From positions 310,001 to 374,000 of the forward strand of contig NZ_JABBPN010000002.1 in assembly GCF_012933385.1 (NCBI RefSeq): a DNA stretch of 64,000 nt. Reading direction: 5' to 3'. Below are positions 1 to 11,400 of the stretch, piece by piece. The notes under the pieces are model-generated. The model did no database searches. It was not told the DNA's origin and worked only from the letters and a program-made list of their open reading frames with translations. Made by a program: the position numbers and the translations under genes. The first letter of the stretch is position 1, and each line of letters begins with the position of its first letter. Source of the stretch: Paenibacillus lemnae. Lineage in GTDB: Bacteria > Bacillota > Bacilli > Paenibacillales > Paenibacillaceae.

Positions 1-3000
1 CCTCCTGAATCTACCTCCAGGGAGTAACGCTGCTGGGTTAAATAGCGCAAACGCTGTGAAGCGGCCTGGCTGACCTGCATTAACTGTTCCTCTGCGATGT
101 ACTCCACAAATGCATTGCCTCGCAGACACGATTGAAGCTTGGACAGACGTTCGCTTTCCCGGGCGTGCTGAATACGATGCTTCTCCAATTCCATAAACCG
201 GATGTGCCGTGTCCGGATATCCTCCAGGTCACGCTGTGCGCGGGCTTTCATCTGGATGGCAGACTCATCTGCACTCCGGCCCTCATCGAGCGAACGGCAG
301 CACTCCTGCCACGCTTCTTCACTAAAAATCTTCCCGTCCAGCTTCTGCTCGACATCATTCAGGCGCAGTGACCATTCTTTCTGCTTGTCACGATGATCCT
401 GAAGCAGATGACGGGATTTCTCCATCTCTTCCGGCGGCATGCTTGCATTCAGCAGCTCCTCTTCCGAAGAGAACGGGGATGTCGACAAGTCTGTAGTCCA
501 TCGCCGCTCCGCAAGTGCCGCATGTTCGCCAGCGGAATGAGCTGCCTGTCCTGCAATGGCTGCTTCTCTGGCCGCAAGCTGCTTGCGTTCTTCTGCTTTC
601 TTGCTCCGCTCTGCGGTCTGTGCAGCAGTATCTTTAAGGTATTTAAGCCGCTGTCTGCATGAAGTCAGCAGTTCTTCTGCTGACTCATTTCCGATCCAGG
701 CGCGGAGGCGGCCGTCTTTTTCCAGCAGCAGTTCCTGCTTGCCTTGATGCTGGGCATCCCACTGGATCAGCTGTTTCTCCAGCTCCCGGAGCTGCAGCTC
801 CAAGCTGGCGGATGCTTTTTTCTTCTCTTCCAGGAAAGGAACACTTCGTTCCAAACCTTCGCGCACCGCCTCGGCCTTATCATCTTTTTCCCGTATCCCT
901 GCAAGCTGCTGCTCCAAAGAATCATAATCAAGGCTTCCCGCGGCAGCATACCAAGCCTCCTTGAGGCCTGCAAGTTCTTTCTGTGCCGTGTTCACTCTGT
1001 CATTCAGCTGTACCAATCGGGCATGATTATGCTCCTGCGAAGCTTCTTTTCTGGCCAGATCCTTTTGAATCGAAGACTGTTTCTCTTGTACCAGATGAAC
1101 ACTGCTGCGAAACTTCGCGGCTGCTTCTGACAACCCGGCTGCAAAAGCACGCAGGGAAGACACCGCCATATCCAACTTGTCATCTTCCAGCTTCTGATTA
1201 TCGTCCACCAGGATTCCTGCTGCCGCTTCAGACAATGAGGATGTGATTTCTTCCCACTCGCGGTTGCTGCTCTGCTGACCAACAGCAATGAGGCTATTGA
1301 CATTATCTTTTGGCACAGGTAAAGTCACGCCTTCGTTCAACAGCTGTCGGAATTGAAGCCTCAGCTCCTGCAGCTCCTCCTGCATGGCCTCAACCTGCTT
1401 CAACCGGCGGTCAGCATCATCAGTTGAAGCGGCAGCTTCAGGCAGGGCCGGCTCAGGATGATGTAAGCTTCCGCATACAGGACAAGGCTTGCCGTCGCTA
1501 AGATCAGCTGCAAGAGAGAGCGAAAGGGCATGCAGCTCCTGCTGTCTGGCATCCAGGTTCAGCCCTCGGATCAAAGAGACCGCATGAGCAGCTCCTTGTT
1601 CACTAAGCTTCACAGCATCTGCCGCAGCTTGCCGGAGCTGCTCCCCTTCACGGGATAACATCATGAGTTCGTGATCTACGGATGAAGCCTGTTGTCTCGT
1701 CTCCCGGATCTGTTCATCGGCTTTTGCATTCACCCTTTGTTGCTCACGGGCTTCTGCTTCGTACTTGGTCAGCTGGGTTTCGGCACCCAATATGCTCTGT
1801 TTCTTCTGCATTGCTTCCTGCAGAGCCTGCCGATCCTGGGCGCGTACTTCCAGCAGCTTCAGGCTCTCTTCCAGCTCCTGTCTTCGCTTCAGGCCTCTTT
1901 CCAGGAGTTCCTGCTCCTTGGACAGCTGCTCCGTTACCGTCTGCATTTTGTCTCTAGCTTCATTCCTTAGTGCCGACAGCTTAGCCAGCTCTTGGGACAG
2001 CACCTCGCGTTCACGCTGCAATATGACGGCCTGTTCCAGCTGATCTGCCCTCGACAGCAGCGCAGGTTCCTCAGACGCCAGCTCTTTACGTGCAGTCTCG
2101 TCGGCTTCGGCAAGCTGTATCGCATCTTTCTCGGCCTCATCTGCTGCCTGCTGCAGTCCGGCTGCTCTTTGTTTCAGTGAAGCATGGCGCTCTGCCGATT
2201 CTTTCCTGGCTTCCTGCACGGGCAGCAGCTGTCTGGCATAACCGGCAAGCTCCAGCTTATGTTCCAATGCCTTCAGCTCATCTTCCCGCGCAGATAACTC
2301 GTTCAAGTGCTGTTTCAGCCTTCTGAGCTCGGCGTCAAGCTCACGTAGTTTGGACAGTGACTCATTCTGCTGAATAGCAGCTTCAAGGCGCGAACGAGTC
2401 TCTTGGGCGTGCAGTTCTGCAGCCGAAAGAGCTTTCTCAGCCTCGGCGACCGCCTCCTTGCCGGCAATACCTAACCCCTGCTGCTCGGCTTCTACCGCTC
2501 GCAAAGCACCCTCGTTCTCCTTGACTCTCCGGCTCAGCTTCTGCGCCAGCTGGTCCCCGTATCGCTCCAGATGGAAAAGGCGCTGCAGCATCTGCCTTCG
2601 CTCGCTTCCCTTGAGGGATAGGAACTCAGCGAACTTTCCCTGGGGGAGCACAACGGCTCTCGTGAAATCATCCATTTTCAAACCGATTTTCTCTTCAACA
2701 CACCGTGTCACATCGGCCAGCTTGTCCGCAATAACGAGCTCCTCTTCTCCTGCGATTCGCACAAAACGGCTGACAGCATTGCTGACGGACAGCTCATTCA
2801 TTCTCTTGAACCGGCGCTCTACCCGGTAACGCTCAGCCCCTTCTGCGGAAGCCAGTTCAAAGGTAAAGGATACATACAGACTGTCCTCGGAATGGTTCAT
2901 GATGCCTTGGGTACCGTTCTGGGCACGTTCCACCTTGCCATACATGGCCAGTGTAATGGCATCCAGGAGCGTGGACTTTCCGCTTCCTGTCGGTCCGAAG

Positions 3001-3098
3001 ATGCCGAAAAGCCCTGTCTCACACAGCTGTTCAAAATCAATCTCCTGCACCTCACGGTAGCTCTGAAGCCCCGATACTTTCAAAACAATCGGCTTCAT
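1..3098 (-). CDS. sbcC: SbcC, exonuclease SbcCD ATPase subunit (3' end outside window)
   Basis: Large subunit of the SbcCD (Mre11-Rad50-like) nuclease, which opens hairpins and trims blocked DNA ends. The N-terminus shows a Walker A motif, GPTGSGKST, at about residues 35-43. A long charged coiled-coil region rich in Glu, Gln, Leu and Arg follows. The zinc-hook motif CPVC lies at residues 539-542 (bases 1473-1484, in frame) inside CPVCGSLHHP, and a second coiled coil comes after it. About 1032 codons are visible. The C-terminal Walker B and signature motifs lie beyond base 1, so the gene is cut by the window edge and not broken. The ATG at 3098 overlaps the sbcD stop codon (ATGA), which implies translational coupling. 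It is the last visible gene of addB-addA-sbcD-sbcC. Identification is very secure. Confidence 0.96.
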   Translation of the reverse strand, partial: MKPIVLKVSGLQSYREVQEIDFEQLCETGLFGIFGPTGSGKSTLLDAITLAMYGKVERAQNGTQGIMNHSEDSLYVSFTFELASAEGAERYRVERRFKRMNELSVSNAVSRFVRIAGEEELVIADKLADVTRCVEEKIGLKMDDFTRAVVLPQGKFAEFLSLKGSERRQMLQRLFHLERYGDQLAQKLSRRVKENEGALRAVEAEQQGLGIAGKEAVAEAEKALSAAELHAQETRSRLEAAIQQNESLSKLRELDAELRRLKQHLNELSAREDELKALEHKLELAGYARQLLPVQEARKESAERHASLKQRAAGLQQAADEAEKDAIQLAEADETARKELASEEPALLSRADQLEQAVILQREREVLSQELAKLSALRNEARDKMQTVTEQLSKEQELLERGLKRRQELEESLKLLEVRAQDRQALQEAMQKKQSILGAETQLTKYEAEAREQQRVNAKADEQIRETRQQASSVDHELMMLSREGEQLRQAAADAVKLSEQGAAHAVSLIRGLNLDARQQELHALSLSLAADLSDGKPCPVCGSLHHPEPALPEAAASTDDADRRLKQVEAMQEELQELRLQFRQLLNEGVTLPVPKDNVNSLIAVGQQSSNREWEEITSSLSEAAAGILVDDNQKLEDDKLDMAVSSLRAFAAGLSEAAAKFRSSVHLVQEKQSSIQKDLARKEASQEHNHARLVQLNDRVNTAQKELAGLKEAWYAAAGSLDYDSLEQQLAGIREKDDKAEAVREGLERSVPFLEEKKKASASLELQLRELEKQLIQWDAQHQGKQELLLEKDGRLRAWIGNESAEELLTSCRQRLKYLKDTAAQTAERSKKAEERKQLAAREAAIAGQAAHSAGEHAALAERRWTTDLSTSPFSSEEELLNASMPPEEMEKSRHLLQDHRDKQKEWSLRLNDVEQKLDGKIFSEEAWQECCRSLDEGRSADESAIQMKARAQRDLEDIRTRHIRFMELEKHRIQHARESERLSKLQSCLRGNAFVEYIAEEQLMQVSQAASQRLRYLTQQRYSLEVDSG

Positions 3099-4273
3099 CC
3101 CTTCACCTCCGGTGTTTCGGGCTCTTCTTCATCCACCAGCTCCAGGAACAGATGAACGAGACTGTCTTCCGGCTCTGCTCCCCCGGTTTGACGGTGATAG
3201 AACTTCCGGAACAAATCCGGCAGCGGCAGCCTGGAACGCTCTGCCTCCAGTTCCATGGCCTCCATCTCAGGATAGACCGGCCGGATATGAACGATGCCGT
3301 CCCGGCTCTTCCGCAGTTTCTGAATATCGGCAAGCCCCATCGCTTCCGTGAGTGTCACTTCCAGATCAATAAAAGCCTGGGCGTCACGTCCCTCATCCAG
3401 CCAACGGTAAACTTCCTCCAATCCGCCTTTAGCCTTCCAGCGGACCAGCGGTCGGCCGCTGCTCAAGAAAAGCTCCTCCACGACCGGCACTCCACCAGGA
3501 GCCACATCGATCAAGGTCACGGATTTGGCTTGACCAGCCTCTGAGAAGCTGTAGGCCAGCGGTGAACCGCTGTAGCGCATAATACCTTCGCCTTTGACCG
3601 CCTGCGGCCTGTGTAAGTGCCCCAATGCCGTATAGCAGGCCCCGACATTCAGTGCCGAGGGATCTACCGTATAGGCACCTCCGATCTGAATCGGCCGTTC
3701 CGAATCACTCTCCAGGCCGCCCAGGACGTAGATGTGGCTCATCGCAAGATTGACCGTTTCAGGCGTGAAACTCCCCGCCATCTTTTTCATCAGACTGCCT
3801 ACTCTGTCACTGTATGCGCGGCGCAGTTCATTCTCCTCACCGTCGACAGACAGCAGCTCATTCAGGCGTGATTCCGAAGGGTACGGCAGAGCGGCGATTT
3901 TGGCAGTTTCTCCAGTACGGACAGCGTGCACCGTTACTGCCTCAGCTGCTGGCAGCCCTACAAGTGTGATGCCGCTCTTTGTGACCAGAGGCGTAACAGA
4001 AGCCACACGCTCTGGCTGATCGTGATTGCCAGCAATAGCCACAAATCGCCTCCCCCCTTCACTAAGCCGGGCAGCCGCTTCATAGAACAGCTGCTCCGCA
4101 GCAGCAGGCGGGTTGACGGAATCGTACACATCGCCGGCCATCATGATCAGGTCCGCCTGCTGATCATCTGCAAGCCTGACGAGCTCTTCGAGGAAGGCCT
4201 CCTGTTCCGCAAGCCGGCTTCTTCCTTCCAGCGTCCGCCCCAGATGCCAGTCTCCAGTGTGCAATATACGCAT
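3095..4273 (-). CDS. sbcD: SbcD, exonuclease SbcCD nuclease subunit
   Basis: Mre11-type metallophosphoesterase that partners SbcC in double-strand-break end processing. The phosphoesterase motifs appear in order: GDWHLGR near the N-terminus, GDVYD at about residue 50, and GNHDQP at about residue 80. A downstream GHLHRPQ carries the metal-binding histidines. The product is 392 aa, normal for the family. I chose the ATG at 4273 (MRILHTGDWH) because AAGGAG lies 8 nt upstream. Two upstream in-frame ATGs overlap or precede that ribosome binding site. The stop codon overlaps the sbcC start by 4 bp, and addA ends 25 bp upstream. Confidence 0.96.
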   Translation of the reverse strand: MRILHTGDWHLGRTLEGRSRLAEQEAFLEELVRLADDQQADLIMMAGDVYDSVNPPAAAEQLFYEAAARLSEGGRRFVAIAGNHDQPERVASVTPLVTKSGITLVGLPAAEAVTVHAVRTGETAKIAALPYPSESRLNELLSVDGEENELRRAYSDRVGSLMKKMAGSFTPETVNLAMSHIYVLGGLESDSERPIQIGGAYTVDPSALNVGACYTALGHLHRPQAVKGEGIMRYSGSPLAYSFSEAGQAKSVTLIDVAPGGVPVVEELFLSSGRPLVRWKAKGGLEEVYRWLDEGRDAQAFIDLEVTLTEAMGLADIQKLRKSRDGIVHIRPVYPEMEAMELEAERSRLPLPDLFRKFYHRQTGGAEPEDSLVHLFLELVDEEEPETPEVKG

Positions 4274-4298
4274 GCTCATCACTCCTTCCATTCAAGTT

Positions 4299-7200
4299 TT
4301 AAAGCCGCACCGCCTGGCCGGCATCAAAAAAGTACAGCCAGCTCTCCGCAATAGGCTCGCCCAAAATGTCTTCAAGCGCCTTGGCGTACAGCTCTAATTG
4401 AAACCGATATTGTTCCGTTAAAGCTTCTATACCTCCACGGTGTTCCAGCACACGGTCTGTTTTGTAGTCCAGCAGGATCAGCTTTCCTTGGGCCCGGAAT
4501 AGACAGTCAACAACACCCTGAATCAGAACACATTCTTCATCAAGCTGTTCCTGCACAATGTAAGAACTTGCCCCCTGCTGCAATGAAGTCAGATAAATCA
4601 GATTTTGATAGGCTTCCGAAGCGGGGAGCGCATAAGAAAACGGCATTTCACGCCAAATCTGCTCGGCCTGAACCAGCCTTGCACCCACTTCCGAGGAGAT
4701 CATATCGACGATTTCCTGCGGTGATACCACCTCTGCCTGCTCTCTGGTAATCATTTCTTTCAGAAGCAGGTCTGACAGCGTGTGCTGCACAATGGAAACA
4801 TCCAGATCACCATGAAGTGGAATATGCTGCATGACCGTATGATAAACCGTTCCCCTCTCTGCCGGAGTCAGCTTCACAGCTTCCATAAATTTGGGACGTC
4901 TCAGGTTCAGCGTATATCCCTTGCCGGTATCCTCTGTCTCCAGATTACGCCGTACTGCTGTTTCCTCTGTCAGATCCAGTGAGGGGCTATCCTGCATCGC
5001 AAGCAGCTTTTTCATTTCCGTCACCGAAGTTTTAGCAGAAATACCAGAGGCGGCGCTAAAAGGATAACTCCAGCTGATGCGGCGGTACAGATCCTCCCTC
5101 TTCTCCTGCGGGCTTTCACCTTCCTGCCATACAATCTCTTGCACGGGCTCGCGCTTCAGAAGTGATGACTCTATCCTGGACCGTACGTCGTCCAAACTGT
5201 TCTTGTCTCCGCCAGCATCACTCTGGTTCAGACGCGGAGGTTCGGTGATCAGGTACTCCGCCGATTTTACGGTGATATTCCACAGGCCATCCTGCTGAAA
5301 CAGAAGATCTGAACCAAGAGGCGGTAACTCCGCAGCTTCTCTAAGCACAGCGGCAGACGGGTGACGGATGATTGCCGGACCAATCCAGTCCAGGTAGCTG
5401 CGTCCCCTTGCCAGCATATAATCAGGCAGCAGCAGATCCGTATAGCTGTCTGCGTGCGCCCAGTCGTTGATTTTTTTGAGGAGGTTTTTTACAGAGGCTA
5501 CCAGAATCAGCTTCTCCTTCGGTCTTGTCAGGGCCACATACAGCACCCGCATTTCCTCAGCAAGCAGCTCAATCTGAGCTCTTCTTCGGATCGCCAGATT
5601 GGGCAGCGTAGGGTACGTGACACGAAGCTGCTCATCCACATATTTCGGACCAAAGCCCAGCTCCTTGTGCATAAGAAACGGGGAGTTCAGATCCTGCTGA
5701 TTAAAGTTTTTAGACAACCCGGCTACAAAAACAACCGGAAACTCCAGCCCTTTGCTTTTATGAATGGTCATGATCCGGACGGCGTTGCCCTGGCTTTCTG
5801 TATCTCCAGGTGCCCCCAGGTCTCCCCCATTATCCTTCATACGGGATATAAAGGTGAGAAACCGGAACAATCCACGGGATGAGGTGTCCTGCTCATACTG
5901 GACAGCACGATCATAGAGGGCCGTAAGGTTGGCGCGTCGCTGACTCCCTCCTGGAAGTCCGCCCAGCCAATCCAGGTATCCTGTTTCACTATAAATCCGC
6001 CAGATCAAATCACTCAGACTGCCTTGACGCGCTTCAGTCCGCCAGCTCTCCAGCCGATCACGGAATCTCACAAGCTTCTCGAACAACTCGCCGGAAACAC
6101 CCGGCCGTCCAGAATGTCCTGATGTCCCTTGTATGAACTCTGCCAATCCCAGCTCTGTCCGTCCCGCGGCGGCTTCGGTCCATCCAGGAAGTTGAAGGTC
6201 ATCCGACCAGCTTCCTGATGCCGTGTCTGCTCCGCGATCTTTACTATCCAGCGAATTCCCCGTCAAAGCTGCAGACATCGCATCATAGAACGAACCTGAG
6301 GCACATAAACGCACCTGGGCCAGCTCTTCTTCGCTCAGAGCAACCATAGGTGAACGCAATACAGAAGCAAGCGGAATATCCTGGCGAGGATTATCGATGA
6401 CCTGAAGCAGGCATAACATAATTTCAACTTCCACAGCTTGAAAATAACCCCGGCTCTGTTCACCCGATGTCGGTATGCCTTCCTGGCTCAGCTCCTCCAT
6501 CATCAGCGGTGCCCACACACTGACAGATCTCAGCAAAATGACAATGTCACCGTACGCTGCCGGTCTCATACTCTTGATAGATTTGTCATACACCATCATC
6601 GGTGTCCCGCCATCTCCCATCAGCTCACGGATTCTTCCGGCAATGGCACGGGCCTCCAGCTGGGCAGTTTCGATATCCACCACTTCGTTCTCTGAAGTCA
6701 CGGCTCCTGGCGGAGTGTTGTCTTCCGTTCCAGAAGGCTCTCCGGCATCGGGGCTCTCCTTGTCAATCAGCAGCAGCTCTGGTGCATACATGCCTACACC
6801 TTCATCTGCATCTGCACTTTTATCAGAGTCTGCCCCTTCGCTGTCTCCACTGTAACGACCCGCAGGTTCAGGATCTGGGAAATAAGCTCCGCACACCAGC
6901 TCGGCACGATCGTCGTAGACGATCTCTGCTACAGATTCATTCATAATCTGGCGGAACAGCATGTTAACGGCTTGAACCACTTCCATGCGGCTTCGGAAGT
7001 TTCGGGCCAGATCAATGCGAGTGCCTTCACCCGCAGGAGCATCCGGCATATCGGATGATGAGATGTATCTCTTATACTTGTCAAGAAACAAGCCCGGCTC
7101 TGCCAGCCGAAAACGGTAAATACTCTGCTTCACATCGCCCACCATGAACCGGTTACCCGGGGAGGGTCTGGAAATCAGTCGTACAATTTCTTCCTGTACA

Positions 7201-8462
7201 CTGTTCGTATCCTGGTATTCGTCCAGCAGCACTTCATCAAACTGGGCGCGATACTCCATGGCAGCGTCTGAAGGCAGGGCATTTCCCGGCACAGAATCCT
7301 CATGACGCAGTACCTTGAGACAGTAATGCTCCAGATCATTAAAATCGACGGTGCTCTTGGATGCTTTTGCTGCACGATAACGATCGGCAAATGCGATAAC
7401 GGTCTCCACCAGCTCATCCATCAGCGGCGCTGCACCATGCAGCTCACTGAGAAATTGGGAGGCCGTGCGCCCAAACAGGGAATTTTTCAATTCGCTGACG
7501 GTCTTCTTCACATTGTCTCGCAGTTCCTTGACACGGTTCTGAAGCTCTGGCAGCACATCGTCTTTCCGTACCGACTTCAGCTTGCCGAAGGATACATCCC
7601 GAAATACATCATAAAGATGTTCCCATGGACGGTTATGCACAGCTTCCATCAAAGTCGTAATCAGCTGCAGATCTTCCTCGATCGTTACGATATAGGGCGC
7701 TGGTCCACCCGGCGCAAGGGCCGCGGCTTTGGCCTGTTCCAGCAGACCTGCAGCACCTGCGAGCGCCAGCTGCGCGTCATTCAGGATGCTGTGCACCCAG
7801 GCAGTCTGACCGAGCTGTTCCGTATCTGTGATCCGAAATGCCGAGGCTGTTTCCCTAAGCCATTCATCCGGCCAAGGATGACTTCTAGAGAAATCGTATA
7901 AACGCTGGACCAACCGGTACAAGGCATCGTCGCTTCGTTCTCCGCTGAACCAGTCGGCAAGAGTAACAAAGTTCCCCCCCTGCTCCGCCTCCCCGTATTT
8001 CTCCTCAAACAATTCTTCGAGCGTATCCTGACGCAGCAGGTTCGCTTCATTCTCATTCAAAATCCGGAATCCGGGATCAAGCGGAATCAGCTGATAGTAG
8101 CGCCGTATGACTTCCATGCAGAAGGAATGGAGCGTCGTGATGGAGGCCCGTCCCAGCATGGCAAGCTGACGCCTGAGATGCTCATTGTCCGGATCGCTCT
8201 CCAGTGCTTTATCGAGTGCTTCACGGATCCGCTGCCGCATTTCAGCCGCTGCGGCCTTGGTGAAAGTAGCCACGAGCAGGCGGTCTACGCTGAAACCTTC
8301 AGCATCATCCGCAATTTTGCGGATGATGCGCTCCACCAGCACCGCCGTCTTGCCGGAACCCGCAGCTGCAGCGACCAGAATATCATCGCCGCCTCTGGCA
8401 ATGGCCTGCCACTGATCGTCACTCCACATGCTGCCTGCCGGCTTGGTCATCATCTTGTTCAT
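4299..8462 (-). CDS. addA: AddA, helicase-nuclease subunit A
   Basis: UvrD-like 3'-5' helicase and RecB-type nuclease subunit of AddAB, which resects double-strand ends to load RecA. Visible motifs are Walker A (AAAAGSGKT) near residue 35, the DEYQDTN helicase motif II in the first third, and HKSKGLEFPVVF (motif V region) in the middle. The nuclease motif LLDYKTDR lies near the C-terminus. At 1387 aa it is longer than typical AddA (about 1230). Part of the excess is an acidic low-complexity stretch around residues 530-600, rich in Asp, Ser, Glu and Gly, between helicase motifs. The ATG at 8462 overlaps the addB stop (ATGA) and has GGGAGG upstream. A longer 5' extension is possible but lacks a better ribosome binding site. 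Confidence 0.96.
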   Translation of the reverse strand: MNKMMTKPAGSMWSDDQWQAIARGGDDILVAAAAGSGKTAVLVERIIRKIADDAEGFSVDRLLVATFTKAAAAEMRQRIREALDKALESDPDNEHLRRQLAMLGRASITTLHSFCMEVIRRYYQLIPLDPGFRILNENEANLLRQDTLEELFEEKYGEAEQGGNFVTLADWFSGERSDDALYRLVQRLYDFSRSHPWPDEWLRETASAFRITDTEQLGQTAWVHSILNDAQLALAGAAGLLEQAKAAALAPGGPAPYIVTIEEDLQLITTLMEAVHNRPWEHLYDVFRDVSFGKLKSVRKDDVLPELQNRVKELRDNVKKTVSELKNSLFGRTASQFLSELHGAAPLMDELVETVIAFADRYRAAKASKSTVDFNDLEHYCLKVLRHEDSVPGNALPSDAAMEYRAQFDEVLLDEYQDTNSVQEEIVRLISRPSPGNRFMVGDVKQSIYRFRLAEPGLFLDKYKRYISSSDMPDAPAGEGTRIDLARNFRSRMEVVQAVNMLFRQIMNESVAEIVYDDRAELVCGAYFPDPEPAGRYSGDSEGADSDKSADADEGVGMYAPELLLIDKESPDAGEPSGTEDNTPPGAVTSENEVVDIETAQLEARAIAGRIRELMGDGGTPMMVYDKSIKSMRPAAYGDIVILLRSVSVWAPLMMEELSQEGIPTSGEQSRGYFQAVEVEIMLCLLQVIDNPRQDIPLASVLRSPMVALSEEELAQVRLCASGSFYDAMSAALTGNSLDSKDRGADTASGSWSDDLQLPGWTEAAAGRTELGLAEFIQGTSGHSGRPGVSGELFEKLVRFRDRLESWRTEARQGSLSDLIWRIYSETGYLDWLGGLPGGSQRRANLTALYDRAVQYEQDTSSRGLFRFLTFISRMKDNGGDLGAPGDTESQGNAVRIMTIHKSKGLEFPVVFVAGLSKNFNQQDLNSPFLMHKELGFGPKYVDEQLRVTYPTLPNLAIRRRAQIELLAEEMRVLYVALTRPKEKLILVASVKNLLKKINDWAHADSYTDLLLPDYMLARGRSYLDWIGPAIIRHPSAAVLREAAELPPLGSDLLFQQDGLWNITVKSAEYLITEPPRLNQSDAGGDKNSLDDVRSRIESSLLKREPVQEIVWQEGESPQEKREDLYRRISWSYPFSAASGISAKTSVTEMKKLLAMQDSPSLDLTEETAVRRNLETEDTGKGYTLNLRRPKFMEAVKLTPAERGTVYHTVMQHIPLHGDLDVSIVQHTLSDLLLKEMITREQAEVVSPQEIVDMISSEVGARLVQAEQIWREMPFSYALPASEAYQNLIYLTSLQQGASSYIVQEQLDEECVLIQGVVDCLFRAQGKLILLDYKTDRVLEHRGGIEALTEQYRFQLELYAKALEDILGEPIAESWLYFFDAGQAVRL

Positions 8463-11400
8463 CTGGAGCTTCCTCCCTTCCCTTTTGCAAGCAGATCCCA
8501 TATCTGATCCTTCCCAGGCCTGCCAAGCAGCTGGTACCGGTTGCTGTCCATACTATCGTCGAACTGGCACACAGGGCGGTAGGAGCAGTACGTACAGGCT
8601 GTTTCCTGTTGGATCTTGTAAGGCTCAATCTCCACTTCGCCCCCGGTTATTCGTGAACCGATGTCAAGAATATTCTCGCGGACGGACTTCAGCAGCGTCT
8701 GCCACTGATCGGGATCCGCTACCGAAGCGCTGCTGTAGAAGCTGCCATCGGCTTTCACGGCTACCGGAATTATTGGCGAATGCCCCTTGTCCAGCGCGGC
8801 ATCCATCAGCGATACGACATCACGGTCAGCCAGAAGCAGTCCTTTCATTTTAAACCTCTTCAGCAGCTCCTCTGCAGCCTGATCCGCCGTCATCCCGTTC
8901 GGTGACTGCAGCACAGGATCATGCACGTGGAAATACAGAGTCCCCGCAGGGAGTGCCTCTTCCCCGAGCCAATCCTCGGCAAATGTGAGCAGGACGTCCA
9001 GGTACGTGAGCATCTGAAGAGACAATCCATAGTACACTTCGTGAAGCTTCAGGTCTTTCTGGCTTGACTTGTAGTCAATGACCCGCAGCAAAATTCCGTT
9101 CTCGCCCCTCGCCATATCTACCCGGTCAATCCGGCCTACAACCTCCATCTCCACCCCGCCAGGCAGTTCAAAAACGAGCGGAGGAATGGCTTTCCCTGGT
9201 CCAAAATCCAATTCCAGTCCAACGGGCTCAAAGCTTCCGCGTCTGGACTGCTCTCCAAGAATGAGCGAAGCACGTCCCACAATGCTCTTCAGCTTACGGG
9301 AGATATATCCGTATCGCTTAGAACTGAGCAAAATTTCTCCCTGCAGCTTCGGTGCAAGACGGTCTACCGTTGCCTCAGCTTCCCGAAGACATTCATCCGC
9401 GCTCAGATCGCCCCAGCTTACCCCCTGCTTGCGGAAACGCTCGGCCATTTCACTCAATGCAGCATGAAATAACTGACCGATATCCGGTGCCTGAAGCCTG
9501 TACATTTGGCGTTCCCGGAGCTTAAGGCCATGCGAAGCAAAATGTGAAAATGGACATGCTACGAAACGTTCCATTCTCGAGACGCTGGTCCGGATCCGGC
9601 TGCCGTATAATCGCCGGCTCGTCTCCTCTTTGAGGCTGTGCGTCTCATTGCGGTAGGACAGTGAAGACAGCATCAGGCTCAGCTGCGACTTCCAGACCGG
9701 GCTTCTTGCAAACCAGTTGTACACTTCCCACCACATCGGATGGAGCTGTTCCCCGTTTCTCCAGTCACGCAGTCTGCTCACAAGAAAAGCCAAAGACTTC
9801 GTATCACCTGCAATGAAGGCAGATTCCTGCTCCGGTGTCAGCCCTTCTTGAGGCTTGATCGGCAGCAGCTTCTCTTGGAGCGGAAACATCCGCTTCAAAT
9901 GACGGATAATTTCCGAAGGCAGCAGGGTCTTGCCTTCTTGATCGGCAGCAGGATAACTGATCCACAGCTGACGGCTTGCCGTTGTCAGAGCAGAGTATAT
10001 AACAAACCGCTCGTCCAGCAGTCTGCGGGAGATATTCGGCGCCAGTTCCATGCCCGAAGCTTCCAGCGATACACGCTCCTGCTCGGACAGGATACCATCA
10101 TCCTGAAACTGTGCTGGAATCACCCCATCATTTACGCCAAGCAGAAAGACATATTTCACATCCCCGCTCCGGGTCCGGTCCATACTGCCGACCAGCACCT
10201 GGTCGAGAGAAGGAGGCACGAGGGCCAGCTCCAGCTCGGTGAGTCCGGTATCCAGAATACCGGCAAAGGTCTCGGCACTGAATTTCTCGCTGCCCATCAT
10301 TTCCACAAGCTGATCCAGCAGATCCAGCACAGCCCCCCATACCTGGCGGTTCTCTCTCGCCTCCTCCGGCCGGCCGCTTTCGAGAGAAGCACGGCTCATC
10401 TTCTCCAGCTTCTGCGGAATATCGGCATCCTCCAGCAAAGCGAACACCGCTGTACATTTGTCCCGGGCCGAAGCGCCTTTTTTTAATCTTTTGTCAAAAG
10501 CAAACAAGGGACCTCTAACCGCATCACGGCAGCGTTCAATCATCTGAAGCCCCTCTTCACGGCGGCCGGCTTCTCCGTCTTCCAGTGACAGGCTGGGCAT
10601 CCCTTTCCAAGGTCTTCCGTCTGTCCAGCGTGAACCCTGAATGCCGGAAGCGAGGACATGATTCTCCAGCTGGTCCATATCCTCCCGTGATATCGATCCA
10701 TCCAGTGGAAGCAGCAGGTCGGTTTTGACACACCGGAATACATCCTCATAGCGCCATCGCCGTACAGCAACATCCAAAGCGGCCCGAATAAACTCCACCA
10801 GCGGGTGATGAAGCTCGCTCCGCTTCTGATCGAGAAAATAAGGCACACGGTATTCCCGAAAGAGCGGACCGATCAGGAATTGATAATCCCCCAGATTTCT
10901 GGAGAACACTGCCATCTCACGAAACCGGGCCCCTTCCTCTCTCGACAGTCTCAGCATTTCGCGGAGCGCGCCCTCCACTTCTGCACGCCGGTTACCCGCT
11001 GCATACAGCGAGATGCCTTCCGGATGACGGTCTGCTGACCCCGAACCTGCATTCCAGGGAACCCGGCGGTCAAACCCCCGTTCCAGATGGGCCAGGGCAG
11101 GACTATGCTGAAAACGCGGCAGAGGATCGGGTCTCAGCACGGAATGCTCCATGGCCAGACCCAGTTCCTCCGCAGCACCTCTCAGCTTGATGTAAGTGAC
11201 AGCCGTAGGATGAAAAAGATCCAGTTCATGCGGCTCCATCCCCTCACTATAAGGCTTGTCCAATGTCAGGGCTGCCGTGACAGAGCTGGCGTGTGACATC
11301 AGCTCACGGAGCACCGCGTATTCCTGAGGTGTAAAACCGTTGAAGCCGTCAATCCAGATATCCGCCTGCCTGATATAAGACGATGCCGGGATTCCCTGTG

